The notes beneath the pieces are model-generated. The model was given only the letters and a program-made list of their open reading frames with translations. It was not told the origin of the DNA and ran no database searches. Shown one piece after another: positions 32,205 to 43,874 of a stretch of DNA of 64,000 nt. This DNA comes from a virus. The stretch's first letter is position 1. The number at the start of each line of letters is the position of its first letter. Both the position numbers and the translations under genes were made by a program. The stretch is from positions 17,742 through 81,741 of IMG/VR virus record IMGVR_UViG_3300027749_000083; one strand, 5' to 3'.

Positions 32205-35200
32205 TGTCAATTACTTCTTATAGTACAACATATTTCGATGACTTCAATGTCAAGGATGTAAATCAAGGCAATAAGACTGTTGCTGAAAAAAACTATCTTC
32301 GGATTTTATTCAAGCCAGGATATTCTGTTCAGGTTAGAGAAGTTAATCAACTTCAAAGTATTCTGCAATCTCAGATTGACAGATTAGGTTCAAGTATTTA
32401 CAAAGATGGTTCTGCAATTCTTGGAGGAAATTGCACATTCGATAATAATGTATCGGCAGTTGATATTTCTACTGGAACTATTAATGCTACATCTTTATTT
32501 ACGACTTTAGCAAATACTATTAATGTAAGTAGTGGTTCTAGTCAGACAGGTGTTACAGCAAAACTCCTTGGTTATAAAATTATATCTACAAATATTCTCC
32601 GTTTATATGTTAGATATAATAATAGTATTCAAGATTCTTATTCTAATAACGTAAACACATTTCTAGGATTAAATGTATATTCTGATGCAGTTCTCCTTGG
32701 AGCTTGTAATGCTTTAAGTTATGCCGCCGGTGCATTTCTTAGTGAAGGAATTTTTTATACAAAGGGTTCATTTGTATGGACTCCGGCACAAGCAGTATTT
32801 CTTGATAAGGTTGCAGTTGATACATTAGTAAATCAATTAATTGTTATCGGTATTACAGAATCTGTTGTTAATTATTCTAATGATGGAACAATATTAGATA
32901 ATGCAACAGGAATGCCAAATTATTCAGCACCTGGGGCCGACAGATATACAATTGATTTATCTCTAGATTTTGTTGAAATGGATCCAGTTAAGGAGTTGCC
33001 TGTATCTACAACCCTTTCTCCATCTAATTATATTAAGTTACTTACAATCAAGAATTCTCAATGTCTTGAAACTGTAAAACAATTATATACATCTCTTGAT
33101 GATGTTCTCGCAAAAAGAACTTATGAAGAATCTGGAGATTATACTTTAAGCCCATTTAAGATTACACTTCGAGAATTCTATAATGATGGAGTAACCGGCG
33201 GTAGATATACTGTCGATGAAATGCCAACAGGATCATATCCTGCAACAATTCCTGTTCAAACTGATATACAAAAAGAAGCTATAGGAGAAACTTTATATTC
33301 AATCTCTCTAGATCCTGCAGTTGCTTATATCAAAGGATATCGTGTAGAACTTACCCAAAATAGAGATTTATATTCAACTAAAAGCAGAGCAAATGTTTTA
33401 ACTGGGGCATCAGTTCATTCTTCTGCAAGAGTTGGTAATTATATTGTTGGTAAATTCAATCATGGATCTACTTTACCAGTAATAACAAATCCAACTACAG
33501 CTTATAATATCTATGATGAACCGGAAAGTTATTACAGTGATGGTAATATTTTAGGTACTTGTAAAATTCGGGCAGTTGATGGAACTGCAGATGCTATCAG
33601 ACTTCATCTGTTTGATATTAAGATGAATTCAGAAAAATATCTAAGTAATGCCAAACGTATATACTCTGTAGGAAGTGTGGATTTTGATATCTCTGGAGTA
33701 GTTACATTGATTGATTCTCAAAATAGCACAAGCTTATTTCCTATTCCTTATGGTACAACAAAGGCAGTTTCTAATGTATCTTATACTTATGATAAATTGT
33801 TTACTGGCACTTGGAATTCTGGACCAAATACAACCACATTTACAACAAGTGTTGGACTTTTCGGTGATACATCATCCATAATCTGCACAGATTATACTTC
33901 AGGACTTGTTAAAGTTATATCAGGAACTGGTTCAGCTTCTACAACGGTAACTTTGCCGGGTCGTATAGTATCCGCAATTCTTCCTATTATTATTGATGCA
34001 GGAAGTTCTCCCAGAAAAACAAAAACTATCAATACTATAACAACTTCGGCCCAAGAAGTATTAAGTGCTGGTACTGCTATTAGAATGTTATCAAAGGGAG
34101 ATGTTATTAAGATAAATTCTGTATATACTACATCTGGAATATCAGGTAAAAATGTTACATCAATGTGTTCTATCACAGATGATGGACAAAGAGATAATTA
34201 TTATACAAATGCTTCTATAACATATACAGGAGCCACCTCAGATACTCTTTATATTAGTTATGATTATTTTGATCATGGTACCGGAGATTATTTCAGTGTA
34301 AGCTCGTATACGTTATCTGATACGTTCCTATATGATAATATTCCTTCATATAAAGGAGTTCGTTTGTCGGATGTATATGATTTCCGTCCCCTAATTTTAT
34401 TTAATCCGGCAAGTCCTAGTAGCATTGTTTCATTTGAATCTTTTGCTCCTCTTGATCCGGATAGCATTATCACTTCAACAATTGATTATTATCTACCGAA
34501 AATTGATACTGTTATTGTGGATAGTAATGGAATCTTCAGTGTTCTTCAAGGAGATCCCGCACTAGAACCTAAAGCTTCATCAATTCCTGCAAATGCTATT
34601 GCCTTATATACACTTGATGTTCCAGCTTATACATATTCTCCGAAGGATATTACTGTAAATTATATCGATAATAGACGATTTACTATGCGAGATATTGGTG
34701 GTATTGAGCAGAGAATTTCTAACATCGAATATTACACATCTTTATCTTTACTTGAAACTTCTGCACAAAATGCATCAATTACAGATAATAATGGTCAAAG
34801 ATTAAAGAACGGATATATTGTAGATGCTTTCACTGGGCATTCTATTGGTGATCCTGCAAATTCTGGTTATGCATGTTCAATGGATAATACAGTCGGTCTA
34901 TTAAGACCGATGTTTACAATGAAGAATCTTCGCTTAGTTCCTTCAGATACTTCAGCAGTTAAACTTCATGATCATACTATAACTCTTCCATATACCGAAC
35001 AAGTCTTGATTAATCAGTCTTATGGTTCCGATACTTTAAGTGTCAATCCTTATGATGTTGCTGTATTTTCTGGCAATATATCATTAATTCCTTCAAGTGA
35101 TAATTGGAAGGACACTATACATGCACCTGATTTAGTTATCAATAATTCTGGCGCATACGATGCTGTGGCTTTAACTGCTGCAACATCTGACACTTTCGGG

Positions 35201-37540
35201 TTTCATTGGAATGAATGGCAAACAAATTGGTTAGGACAATCAACTGTAAGTGGTAGATCAGCTATAACAGCCGCAACTGGATTTAGCGGAGCTTCTATAA
35301 ATAAAGCCATTTCTGCGACTACTACAACTGCATATCAATCTAGAAGTGGATCGCTTACGTCTCTCGGCTACACAGATCAGACACAATCTCTTGGTAATAA
35401 AGCAATTGATATCAGCTATATTCCATATATTCGTCCAATCAAAATTTATTTTAATGCTACCAAACTTAAACCTAACACTCGAGTATTTGCTTTCTTTGAT
35501 GGCATTAATGTAACTGGCTATTGTAATCAACTTACTAATATTCCTACATCCATGAATACTGCAGGAGATTCTGCTGTATATTATGATATCATTCCGTCTA
35601 TTGATGTTGATATATTAAAAGGGTTACCAATCATTACAGATGAATTTGGTAATGTTCAGGGGGAATTCTATATTCCTAATAATAAATTAACCAAATTTAA
35701 ATGTGGTCAGCGAGTATTCAAATTGAGTGATTCTCCATCTAATACAGAACCAGAATCTACAACTGTTGCAGATACTCAATATATTGCGTCTGGTACGACT
35801 GAAACTCAGCAAGATACTATTCTATCAATTCGTAAGCCTGAATTAGTTGTAGCTTCAGTAAGTCAGAATCAAGCAATTAATGTTGGTACTTCTATTCAAT
35901 GGAATGATCCCATAGCTCAAACATTCATGATTCCTAATGTGGAAGAAGGTTTATTTGCAACTGGGTTTGATCTATACTTCTCAGCTAAATCTACGAATCT
36001 TCCAGTTACTGCATATATTGTTATTTGTTCAAATGGAATTCCTACACAACAAATAATGCCATTCTCAACTGTAACAATGCAAGCAGCTGATATAAATGTA
36101 GATGCCAATTCTGGAACTATTGCGACAAACTTTAAGTTTTCCGATCCGGTATATCTTCTTAATGGAACTGAATATGCGATTGTTGTGACATCTAATTCTG
36201 CAGATTATAGAATTTGGCTTGCGACTGTGGGAGGAATTGATGTTAGTAGTAATACTTCTATCACAAAGAATGCGTACAATGGAGTATTGTTGATGAGTCA
36301 AAATGCATCGACTTGGACTTCAGAGCAAACTAAGGATATGAAGTTTAAAATGTACTATGCTGAATTTGATACTTCATCGGCTGTAGCTCATTTCACCCAA
36401 CATCTTTCTGGTGGTATTGTATCAGTTGATATTTCTCCGGCTTTATCTGATACATACACAGGAAATAATCCAGCAGTAACTATTGCTCCTCCAGGACTTA
36501 TTGCTACAGCATCAGTCATTATACCATCAAGTGGAGTTATACCAAATACTGTTACCATTTCAGCTGATGGAAATACTGGGTATATTCTACCACCTCTTGT
36601 AACTATTATTTCTACCTCTGGGGGAGCTCATGCAAAAGCTCATGCACTTATTAATGCTGGCAAGGTAACAAGTATTATTATTAATGATGGAGGAGTTGGA
36701 TATTCCACTGCGACAACTACAATAAAAATTGATCCTCCAGGAGTTACTGCAACTGCTATTTCTATAAAAAATCCCAACACAAATAAATTGTCTGGAATTT
36801 CTATAACAAATCCAGGGTCTGGGTATTCTTCTGCGCCCGTAGTTAAAATTGCAAAATCTAGTAATCCTTCTGATTATTGGACTACCACAGGAACTGTTGA
36901 ATCTGTGGATATTTCATTATTTAATCTTAATCGCAATGCTGTTGCTGTTAATAATACAAGTATTACCGATTCTTTAGATATGAATATTGCTTCATATTCA
37001 ACCATTATACCAAATGAGAATTATGCCGCAGTTTCTCAATTTAGCATTGATTCAACTTCTGCTCCAATTGATCTTAAGTCTACATTATCTTCAACTTCAT
37101 CATATCTAAGTCCTGTAATTGATATTGAACGCAATTCATTAATATGTGTTAATAATGTTATTACAGATGGATCTGGAACTGATACAGAATTAATAATGGA
37201 TGCCGGTAATGCGGCAGCTCGATATATCACAAGAACTATTACCCTTAATAATGCATCTGATCAGATAGATATCTATGTAAATGTTAATAGACCAATTACT
37301 AACTCTAATATTAGAGTTTATGTAAAATATAATGATGATACCAATTGGAATCTTTATAATTCGATTCCCGGCCAGATTCCAGTTTCTTCAGATCCTTCTG
37401 TATTCACTGAAATTCATTATACTGATAATATTCATACTGTTCCTTTATTTACTTCATTCGCAGTAAAAATTGTAATGGTGTCTGATGATAAAACTCAGGT
37501 TCCTACCATTAAGGATTTCCGAGCAATCGCAACATTCTAA
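32204..37540 (+). CDS. Giant baseplate/fibre-connector protein (DUF4815-like)
   Basis: 1,778 residues, the longest gene here. The N-terminus (YFDDFNVKDVNQGNKTVAEK, LRILFKPGYSVQVREVNQLQ, SIYKDGSAILGG) matches the DUF4815 family found in marine T4-like phages. The middle has YIPYIRPIKIYFNATKLKPN and GEFYIPNNKLTKFKCGQRVF, then DPIAQTFMIP, typical of these structural proteins. The C-terminal quarter contains repeated glycine-rich beta units (for example INDGGVGYSTATT, ITNPGSGYSSAP). It is likely a wedge part that carries fibres, the role of T4 gp10/gp7. Partner and exact role are inferred. Confidence 0.75.
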   Translation: MSITSYSTTYFDDFNVKDVNQGNKTVAEKNYLRILFKPGYSVQVREVNQLQSILQSQIDRLGSSIYKDGSAILGGNCTFDNNVSAVDISTGTINATSLFTTLANTINVSSGSSQTGVTAKLLGYKIISTNILRLYVRYNNSIQDSYSNNVNTFLGLNVYSDAVLLGACNALSYAAGAFLSEGIFYTKGSFVWTPAQAVFLDKVAVDTLVNQLIVIGITESVVNYSNDGTILDNATGMPNYSAPGADRYTIDLSLDFVEMDPVKELPVSTTLSPSNYIKLLTIKNSQCLETVKQLYTSLDDVLAKRTYEESGDYTLSPFKITLREFYNDGVTGGRYTVDEMPTGSYPATIPVQTDIQKEAIGETLYSISLDPAVAYIKGYRVELTQNRDLYSTKSRANVLTGASVHSSARVGNYIVGKFNHGSTLPVITNPTTAYNIYDEPESYYSDGNILGTCKIRAVDGTADAIRLHLFDIKMNSEKYLSNAKRIYSVGSVDFDISGVVTLIDSQNSTSLFPIPYGTTKAVSNVSYTYDKLFTGTWNSGPNTTTFTTSVGLFGDTSSIICTDYTSGLVKVISGTGSASTTVTLPGRIVSAILPIIIDAGSSPRKTKTINTITTSAQEVLSAGTAIRMLSKGDVIKINSVYTTSGISGKNVTSMCSITDDGQRDNYYTNASITYTGATSDTLYISYDYFDHGTGDYFSVSSYTLSDTFLYDNIPSYKGVRLSDVYDFRPLILFNPASPSSIVSFESFAPLDPDSIITSTIDYYLPKIDTVIVDSNGIFSVLQGDPALEPKASSIPANAIALYTLDVPAYTYSPKDITVNYIDNRRFTMRDIGGIEQRISNIEYYTSLSLLETSAQNASITDNNGQRLKNGYIVDAFTGHSIGDPANSGYACSMDNTVGLLRPMFTMKNLRLVPSDTSAVKLHDHTITLPYTEQVLINQSYGSDTLSVNPYDVAVFSGNISLIPSSDNWKDTIHAPDLVINNSGAYDAVALTAATSDTFGFHWNEWQTNWLGQSTVSGRSAITAATGFSGASINKAISATTTTAYQSRSGSLTSLGYTDQTQSLGNKAIDISYIPYIRPIKIYFNATKLKPNTRVFAFFDGINVTGYCNQLTNIPTSMNTAGDSAVYYDIIPSIDVDILKGLPIITDEFGNVQGEFYIPNNKLTKFKCGQRVFKLSDSPSNTEPESTTVADTQYIASGTTETQQDTILSIRKPELVVASVSQNQAINVGTSIQWNDPIAQTFMIPNVEEGLFATGFDLYFSAKSTNLPVTAYIVICSNGIPTQQIMPFSTVTMQAADINVDANSGTIATNFKFSDPVYLLNGTEYAIVVTSNSADYRIWLATVGGIDVSSNTSITKNAYNGVLLMSQNASTWTSEQTKDMKFKMYYAEFDTSSAVAHFTQHLSGGIVSVDISPALSDTYTGNNPAVTIAPPGLIATASVIIPSSGVIPNTVTISADGNTGYILPPLVTIISTSGGAHAKAHALINAGKVTSIIINDGGVGYSTATTTIKIDPPGVTATAISIKNPNTNKLSGISITNPGSGYSSAPVVKIAKSSNPSDYWTTTGTVESVDISLFNLNRNAVAVNNTSITDSLDMNIASYSTIIPNENYAAVSQFSIDSTSAPIDLKSTLSSTSSYLSPVIDIERNSLICVNNVITDGSGTDTELIMDAGNAAARYITRTITLNNASDQIDIYVNVNRPITNSNIRVYVKYNDDTNWNLYNSIPGQIPVSSDPSVFTEIHYTDNIHTVPLFTSFAVKIVMVSDDKTQVPTIKDFRAIATF

Positions 37541-37544
37541 ACAA

Positions 37545-37823
37545 ATGAGTCCAAATCATACAATACAAGTAAAAGATAATCCTACTTTGGTTCGAGATAC
37601 ATATTCAAAGGCTATTATCAATACTGATGTGTCTGCCTATAATGCTGTATGTCATAGACGTAACATGCAACTAAAACATGCTAATACAATTGCGGACTTA
37701 TATTCTCAGATTGAAGAGTTGCATAATCAAATTGATAACTTACTTGAATGGAAAGATTTGGTTATTGAACGTTTATCGAATTTAGAAACGGTTTCAAAGA
37801 AAATTAAAAGCAAGACAACTTAA
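37545..37823 (+). CDS. Small coiled-coil protein conserved in T4-like phages
   Basis: About 92 residues from the ATG at 37545, just after the previous stop. N-terminal IQVKDNPTLVRDTYSKAIINTD and a YNAVCHRRNM segment resemble a small conserved protein of marine T4-like phages. The C-terminal half is a coiled coil (ADLYSQIEELHNQIDNLL). It may be a fibre or baseplate linker. Followed after two bases by a late promoter. Confidence 0.65.
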   Translation: MSPNHTIQVKDNPTLVRDTYSKAIINTDVSAYNAVCHRRNMQLKHANTIADLYSQIEELHNQIDNLLEWKDLVIERLSNLETVSKKIKSKTT

Positions 37824-37824
37824 T

Positions 37825-37832
37825 TATAAATA
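37825..37832 (+). promoter_or_regulatory. T4-type late promoter TATAAATA
   Basis: Exact match, 6 bases before the fibre ATG at 37839. Confidence 0.8.
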
Positions 37833-37838
37833 TAGATA

Positions 37839-40559
37839 ATGGACAACATATCCTTTAACTCATTTTCTGGAACCGGTGTATCTACGTCTGACACATTTGA
37901 ACAATGGCGATTAAAGAGTAATGGTATTACTGCTCAACTTCAAACTGTATCGACTGCTATAGATGCTTTGTATTCTGGAGTTACAATTAATTATGTCACT
38001 CTTAACAGTGATCAAACTATAACAGGATCCAAAACTTTTAGTGCTGGATCTAGTTCAAGACCAACATTAAAAATAGGAGATGCTGGTTTATATTATGAAA
38101 GTTCTATACTAAAATCAAGCGCAGCTATACAAGCGGGATCTATTATTGCTGCCAATTCTTTAGGACTGGGTACTAATTTATTCTCAGTTCCTACGGGAGC
38201 TAGTCCAAGTTCTACTTCATACTTAACTGGAAAATCTGGAGTTTTATCATGGAAGGATGAAACTTCATTGAGTACTTCTATTTTAGGACAGATAACATCA
38301 GTATCTCCAGGAATTCTAAATCAGATTATTCCTGTTGGAACTATAATTGCATATTCCGGAATAACAATCCCTACCGGTTGGGCCGAATGCGATGGTTCTA
38401 TTATTTCAAGTGTTACATATCCAGAGTTATATGCATTACTAGGATCTACTTATGGAGCGCCCGGTAAACTTCCCGACTTAAAAGGTCGATCTATTATTGG
38501 TAGAGGAATAGGAACAGATTCAATAACCACTCAAGCTTTTGTTATTGGTTCTTATGGCGGTTTATATAAGCATACATTAATTACTGATGAATTACCAAGT
38601 CATAATCATGATACTGGAACATTAATAATATCTTCCGCCGGAGCTCATACGCATTCAATTAACAAAGGACGATATGGCACGGGCAATATATTTGGATCGG
38701 CAAATCAGGATATGGGGGGAGGTTATGGCACATTTGAAACAGCTTCTGCTGGATCGCATATACATACTATAACTGGCAGTACAGGATCGATCGGATCTAG
38801 TATAGCTTTCAGTATTCTTCAACCTTACTTAACAACAACTTATATCATCAAGTTAGTTTCTGATACAATTGTTAATACACAATTATTAGCTGGAGATGGT
38901 ATTCAGTTTAATAAATCTTCAGATTCTTCGAGTGTATCTTCATTTAATTTATCGGCATCGGACACATATACAGTTGCAGTTAAACATGATTCGACTCTTT
39001 CAGTTGTCGGGGGAGTTTTGGGGGTTGCTGCAATTACGGGATCAGAAATATCAGCCGCCACAATCACTCCTAATAAATTAGCAACGGTATCTGGTGGTTA
39101 TATTTCTTGGGATGGAATCCATGTATATTATACTAATGGATCTGGTACTTCTCCTTTATTAACTGAATTTAGCGCAAATCTTAATGGACCAGTTAAACAA
39201 CTTAGAGAAAAAACTCATGGTGATACATCAGCAATGTCCTGGCAGGAATATGCTTATATCAATACTGATAATAACGTAGTTGTTACTGGGGCAAATAGAT
39301 ATTCAATATTCGGAGTCTGTAATGCATTTGGTCATCAGATTATACCATTACCTTTAAATAGAAAAGCTTCTAAATTGTATATCTCAGAATATTCAATGGT
39401 GTGTATTGATACTACTGGACAACTTTGGGCAATTGGTAGAAATTCATATAATCGATTCAATTTAATGTCTGGATCTACTTCAGATATTACTACCTGGACT
39501 CAGGTATTTCCACAGATTACAAATCCTATCATCAAAGTAGTTCTTAGCAGTTATACGACATATATTCTGGATAATGCTAATAACTTGTGGTGTGCAGGTT
39601 ATAATGTTTATGGTCAACTTGGTAATAGCACCAATGATAATACAAGTGATATCGGATATCAGACTGTTGCATCTAATACAACTGTGTCAGATATAGTTGT
39701 ATGTGGATCTGAAACCTTGATTAGTGCTTGTATTATGAGTACTAATAATCAAATTTATACATGTGGTTATGGCGGCAACGGACAAATCGGAAATGGGTCT
39801 GTTGGTAGTAAAAATACATGGACAATTATTTCAAAACCGTCGGAACTTTCAAATTGGTCTAATTATGTATTATATTCCAAGGGAAGTTCTGGCAATGGAG
39901 CATTTTTTATTAAGAGCAATAATGGAGCTTCATTATATGCCTGGGGTTATAATGGAGATAATACATTTGGAAAAGTAACAACTCCAATAATATCATTACC
40001 ATATAAAATTTGGGATGGAACTGTTTCTGGTAATATTAGTAAATTTTATCCAACTCATGCAAGTGGAGTTACATATATTTTAACAGTCGATAAACAAATA
40101 TATGCAACAGGAAATAATACATGTGGTAATTTCGGAAATTCTGGAATTTCATCTGTTGTAATATGGACTAATATAACTTCCACATTACCTTCCGGTTATA
40201 CTTTAACTGATTTATATGTAAGTAATTCAAATTCTTCATATTGTTCTGCTATTATTAAATGCACAAAATCCGGAGATTCTTTCTTATTTGGAACTGGTTC
40301 TAATTTTAATGGTCAATTAGGAAACGCTGGTGTGGCAATTATTAAATCTTCGTGGACTCCAATATTAATCAGTTCTGATGTTGTTGCAAATATTAAAGAT
40401 GTTCAGTTAGGATATAACAATGATACTGCCTATTCATTGCTGATGTTAAATGATGGAAAATTATATTGGGCTGGATATAATGATTTCCATTTTGATTCTG
40501 GTATTGAATCTAGTTGGAATAATGGGCAATATAGAACAATTTTCAATAGAGTCAAATAG
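37839..40559 (+). CDS. Tail fibre with phage collar domain and RCC1-like propeller
   Basis: 906 residues. N-terminal fibre region (about 1-160); a Tail Collar domain (about 165-340) with [41 protein letters not shown] and later SHNHDTG/AHTHS/SHIHT histidine motifs like the metal-binding HxH of T4 gp12. From about 470 onward come 6-7 blade-like repeats ([83 protein letters not shown]), which are RCC1-type. The propeller at the tip is probably the receptor-binding part. Confidence 0.8.
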   Translation: MDNISFNSFSGTGVSTSDTFEQWRLKSNGITAQLQTVSTAIDALYSGVTINYVTLNSDQTITGSKTFSAGSSSRPTLKIGDAGLYYESSILKSSAAIQAGSIIAANSLGLGTNLFSVPTGASPSSTSYLTGKSGVLSWKDETSLSTSILGQITSVSPGILNQIIPVGTIIAYSGITIPTGWAECDGSIISSVTYPELYALLGSTYGAPGKLPDLKGRSIIGRGIGTDSITTQAFVIGSYGGLYKHTLITDELPSHNHDTGTLIISSAGAHTHSINKGRYGTGNIFGSANQDMGGGYGTFETASAGSHIHTITGSTGSIGSSIAFSILQPYLTTTYIIKLVSDTIVNTQLLAGDGIQFNKSSDSSSVSSFNLSASDTYTVAVKHDSTLSVVGGVLGVAAITGSEISAATITPNKLATVSGGYISWDGIHVYYTNGSGTSPLLTEFSANLNGPVKQLREKTHGDTSAMSWQEYAYINTDNNVVVTGANRYSIFGVCNAFGHQIIPLPLNRKASKLYISEYSMVCIDTTGQLWAIGRNSYNRFNLMSGSTSDITTWTQVFPQITNPIIKVVLSSYTTYILDNANNLWCAGYNVYGQLGNSTNDNTSDIGYQTVASNTTVSDIVVCGSETLISACIMSTNNQIYTCGYGGNGQIGNGSVGSKNTWTIISKPSELSNWSNYVLYSKGSSGNGAFFIKSNNGASLYAWGYNGDNTFGKVTTPIISLPYKIWDGTVSGNISKFYPTHASGVTYILTVDKQIYATGNNTCGNFGNSGISSVVIWTNITSTLPSGYTLTDLYVSNSNSSYCSAIIKCTKSGDSFLFGTGSNFNGQLGNAGVAIIKSSWTPILISSDVVANIKDVQLGYNNDTAYSLLMLNDGKLYWAGYNDFHFDSGIESSWNNGQYRTIFNRVK

Positions 40560-40564
40560 AATAT

Positions 40565-42787
40565 ATGTCAGACTATAATCAAATTATACTTAAAAAGTCC
40601 GGGATTCAAGGATTGGTACCAGCACCAACAGATCTCGATTACGGAGAACTATCTATAAATTACAAGGATGGAATTCTTTATTATAAAAATCCTAATAATG
40701 TAATTCAATCAATTACTTCTCAACAAGAAGTGTTGGATGTAAATGCTTTAAGTTCAATTAAAGTCGGAATAAACAATACTACAGGTAGTATTTCATCAAC
40801 ATCTTTAGGTTATCAGAATAATGCCAATGGAGAATACTCAACTTCGGTTGGGTTTAGAAATAATTATTCAGTATTATCTGGTAATTACTCAGTTGCAGTA
40901 GGATATAAGACCAATACAATAGGTTTATACTCTACATCTATTGGTTATAGTAATATTTCGTCTGGAGATTATTCATTAAGCGCAGGTTATTTCAGTATAG
41001 CTTCTGGACAATCATCTTCTGCTATCGGTACTAACTGTAACGCAGAAAGTAATGATTCGGTTGCTATTGGTAAAAGTTGCAATGCATTTGGTAATAATGC
41101 AGTTGCTATTGGTAATAACACAAGTTCATATGGAGTAAACTCATCTTCTGTTGGATCTTATAATGATGTTGGTGCTGATTATGCCACTGCTCTTGGTTAT
41201 TATAATTATACGTCAGGAATAAATTCTAGTGCAATAGGAGTTAAAAATAATCATGATATTTATGACTATTATATAGAATCTGGAGCTCAGTCATCGGCTG
41301 TAGGTCATCAGAATATTGCATCAGGTATAAGTTCATCAAGTTTTGGATATAAAAATTTAGCTAGTAGTTTTGCATCTGTTAGTATTGGATCTTATAATTT
41401 TGATCATTCATCTGGTTATTCATCTGCAATTGGTATAAGCAATACTGTATATAATCTTTATACATCGGCTATTGGATATCAAAATATTGCATCTGGCACA
41501 GCTTCGTCTGCTTTTGGATATGGTAATTCTGCGACTGGGGAAAATTCTACAGCTTTCGGAAATAGTAATAATACTGGCGGTAATTTATCTGCAGCATTCG
41601 GATACAAAAATACGGCATTAGGAACGAGTTCATCTGCAATTGGATATCAAAATACAGCATCAGGGATAAGTTCATCATCAGTCGGATATCAAAATATTGT
41701 ATCTGGCGCAAGTTCGTCTGCTTTTGGATATGGTAATTCTGTAACAGGATCAGCTTCAGCTGCATACGGGTCTAACATTTATAGTAGTATTGATAAGATA
41801 AATTCTCTTGGCTATTGGGATGATACCTTTGTTCGTGGAGCTGAAATTAAAATTCATGGTAATACAGGAATGGTTCAACAAACTGTAGAATCTCTCAATT
41901 CCATATATGTAGATTCTGAAGTTTCTCAAGTTGTAACTATTACTCGTACGGGAGGAATTGCCACTGTTCATTTAGTTAATCATGGATACTCTAAGGGAAG
42001 CCAAGTAACTATAAGTGGAGCTATTCAAACTGAATATAATGGAATAGTTGATATTATTGATGCATCGGCTTCAGATTATTTTACATATCTTATACCAGGA
42101 ACTCCTGTAACTCCTGCAACTGGAACTATTATATGTTCAGCTAGAGCTGGTTCGGAAAGAGATGGTCATATTGGTCGTAAGATGTTAGCTTTTAGAAAAA
42201 CATTGACTTCTATTAATTTAGATTATAATGATGCAACAGGTAATGTAACAACTATAGATTTAGGTGCAGTTGGTGCCACAGGAGTTGCAGGACCTACTGG
42301 TCCTGGAGGAGGAGCTACAGGCCCCATAGGAGCTACTGGGGTGCAAGGAATTCAGGGAGCTACTGGGCCTATCGGTGTTGCTGGTCCTACAGGAGTCGCA
42401 GGTCCATCTGGTGCACCAGGTCCATCTGGTGCTACAGGTCCATCTGGTGTTATTGGTATAACTGGTGCAACGGGACCAATTGGAGCATCTGGTGTTATTG
42501 GTATAACTGGTGCAACGGGACCAATTGGAGCATCTGGTGTTATTGGTATAACTGGTGCAACGGGACTTGTAGGACCAACTGGACCTGGAGGCTTAAATGG
42601 GGCTATTGGCGCAACTGGACCAATAGGATTTTCTTCTGTTACTGGTGTTATAGCAAACGCTGGTACAGGACCTGCTTATATTACAGGTTCTGTTGATGGG
42701 TTTGGATTACTTACACTAACTATAGGAATTAAGACCAAAACTATTAATGTATCAGGGCCAACAAGTGTTACTGTATTTGTTCCATAG
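40565..42787 (+). CDS. Fibre with YadA-like head repeats and collagen-like stalk
   Basis: 740 residues. Residues about 75-410 are 14-15-residue repeats such as [12 protein letters not shown] and [12 protein letters not shown], the left-handed beta-roll of trimeric adhesin (YadA) heads. A linker with a beta domain (about 440-560) follows. Residues about 575-695 are Gly-X-Y triplets ([10 protein letters not shown]...), a collagen-like triple helix, then a C-terminal cap. Both repeat types trimerise, so this is a homotrimeric fibre. A 45-bp DNA repeat within the collagen part suggests recent length change. Confidence 0.82.
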   Translation: MSDYNQIILKKSGIQGLVPAPTDLDYGELSINYKDGILYYKNPNNVIQSITSQQEVLDVNALSSIKVGINNTTGSISSTSLGYQNNANGEYSTSVGFRNNYSVLSGNYSVAVGYKTNTIGLYSTSIGYSNISSGDYSLSAGYFSIASGQSSSAIGTNCNAESNDSVAIGKSCNAFGNNAVAIGNNTSSYGVNSSSVGSYNDVGADYATALGYYNYTSGINSSAIGVKNNHDIYDYYIESGAQSSAVGHQNIASGISSSSFGYKNLASSFASVSIGSYNFDHSSGYSSAIGISNTVYNLYTSAIGYQNIASGTASSAFGYGNSATGENSTAFGNSNNTGGNLSAAFGYKNTALGTSSSAIGYQNTASGISSSSVGYQNIVSGASSSAFGYGNSVTGSASAAYGSNIYSSIDKINSLGYWDDTFVRGAEIKIHGNTGMVQQTVESLNSIYVDSEVSQVVTITRTGGIATVHLVNHGYSKGSQVTISGAIQTEYNGIVDIIDASASDYFTYLIPGTPVTPATGTIICSARAGSERDGHIGRKMLAFRKTLTSINLDYNDATGNVTTIDLGAVGATGVAGPTGPGGGATGPIGATGVQGIQGATGPIGVAGPTGVAGPSGAPGPSGATGPSGVIGITGATGPIGASGVIGITGATGPIGASGVIGITGATGLVGPTGPGGLNGAIGATGPIGFSSVTGVIANAGTGPAYITGSVDGFGLLTLTIGIKTKTINVSGPTSVTVFVP
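42443..42566 (+). repeat. 45-bp tandem repeat, about 2.75 copies, in collagen-like region
   Basis: The unit starting tctggtgttattggtata recurs at 42443, 42488 and 42533 with identical sequence. It encodes [15 protein letters not shown]. Exact identity indicates recent slippage or recombination. Confidence 0.9.
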
Positions 42788-42794
42788 ATAATTA

Positions 42795-43610
42795 ATGATC
42801 AAAAAGATTATTTTTAATTCTAGTATGCCTAGATCTGGTTCTGAATTACTTCAAGTAATTCTTAATCAAAATCCAAGAATTTATGGTTCATCAACTTCAC
42901 CACTTCTGGAATATCAATTTGGCGCTCGATCTAATTATAATCTAGCTGAAGTAAAATCTCAAAATCCTCAACTCATGAAAAATGCATTTATTTCAATGTG
43001 TTCTTCAATGGCTCAAGGTTATTATTTACCTATTACAGATAAACCTATTGTATGCGATAAGAATCGGGGATGGTGTCACTATTTTGAATGGGTAAACCAA
43101 TGGAATCCTAATCCAAAAATGATTTGTATGGTTAGGGATCTTCGTTCAATTATAGCTTCCATGGAAAGGATTTATAGAGCAAATGGATATAATCCTGAAA
43201 GACCTGATAATCCTTCTCAAATCCAAAATATGACGGTTTCTCAACGAACTCAATATTGGTTAACGGCTCAACCTATTGGGCTTGCTCTTCAAAAAACTCT
43301 TGATTTATTTCAAAGAAATATTGCCAAAGATATATGCTTTATTAGATATGAGGATCTATGTGAAACCCCACAAGAAGTTATGAATAAAATTTATGAATAT
43401 CTAGAGCAAGATTCATATCAACATGATTTTAATAATTTAGTAAAAAGTGTTGAAGAAGATGATGTACATTTTGGAATTTTTGGATCTCATACAATTAAGC
43501 CTTCAATTAAACCTGCAAGCAAAAATGATTGGAGTGATATGTTAATTCCAGAAATTTCTAATGGTATTAAGGAAGGTAATTCATGGTACTTTAAAATCTT
43601 TGATTATTAA
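42795..43610 (+). CDS. Sulfotransferase family protein
   Basis: 271 residues. The PAPS 5'-phosphosulfate loop is SSMPRSGSELL (P12-R13-S14-G15-S16), followed by KPIVCDKNRGW. The 3'-phosphate motif is CMVRDLRSIIASMERIY (R114, S122). Further on, CFIRYEDLCETPQEVMNKIYEYL closes the fold. It would transfer sulfate from PAPS to a hydroxyl of a glycan or small molecule. Located right after a fibre gene, it may sulfate fibre-linked glycans or host surface sugars. Similar genes occur in some marine phages. The acceptor is unknown. Confidence 0.85.
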   Translation: MIKKIIFNSSMPRSGSELLQVILNQNPRIYGSSTSPLLEYQFGARSNYNLAEVKSQNPQLMKNAFISMCSSMAQGYYLPITDKPIVCDKNRGWCHYFEWVNQWNPNPKMICMVRDLRSIIASMERIYRANGYNPERPDNPSQIQNMTVSQRTQYWLTAQPIGLALQKTLDLFQRNIAKDICFIRYEDLCETPQEVMNKIYEYLEQDSYQHDFNNLVKSVEEDDVHFGIFGSHTIKPSIKPASKNDWSDMLIPEISNGIKEGNSWYFKIFDY

Positions 43611-43683
43611 TAATACAATTTTCCAAAGATTAACAAGTAGTTTTAATTGATTTTATAATTTCAATTAATAATTAGCCTGCTGC

Positions 43684-43703
43684 TATCCCTTCGGGATATT
43701 TTC
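43684..43703 (+). terminator. Hairpin in a 264-base intergenic region (weak terminator)
   Basis: TATCCC and GGGATA pair around TTC, followed by four T. A second small hairpin (CCTT...AAGG, 43708-43720) and T-rich sequence follow. The gap 43611-43874 holds no gene I can support. It separates the sulfotransferase from the late promoter at 43862. Confidence 0.4.
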
Positions 43704-43861
43704 AGGTCCTTTTATTAAGGTTTTAATATATGTTTCACATGGTGTCTAGGTAGATTTTTCAATAGATTTTTATTGAGTTTTTAATATTTTCTATAGTAAT
43801 TATAACGGTTTTTCAAATTGACGTAAAGCAAAAAATGATCAAAATGAGAAAATATTTTTAA

Positions 43862-43869
43862 TATAAATA
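43862..43869 (+). promoter_or_regulatory. T4-type late promoter TATAAATA
   Basis: Exact match, 5 bases before the ATG at 43875, at the end of a long AT-rich intergenic region. Confidence 0.8.
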
Positions 43870-43874
43870 TAATT

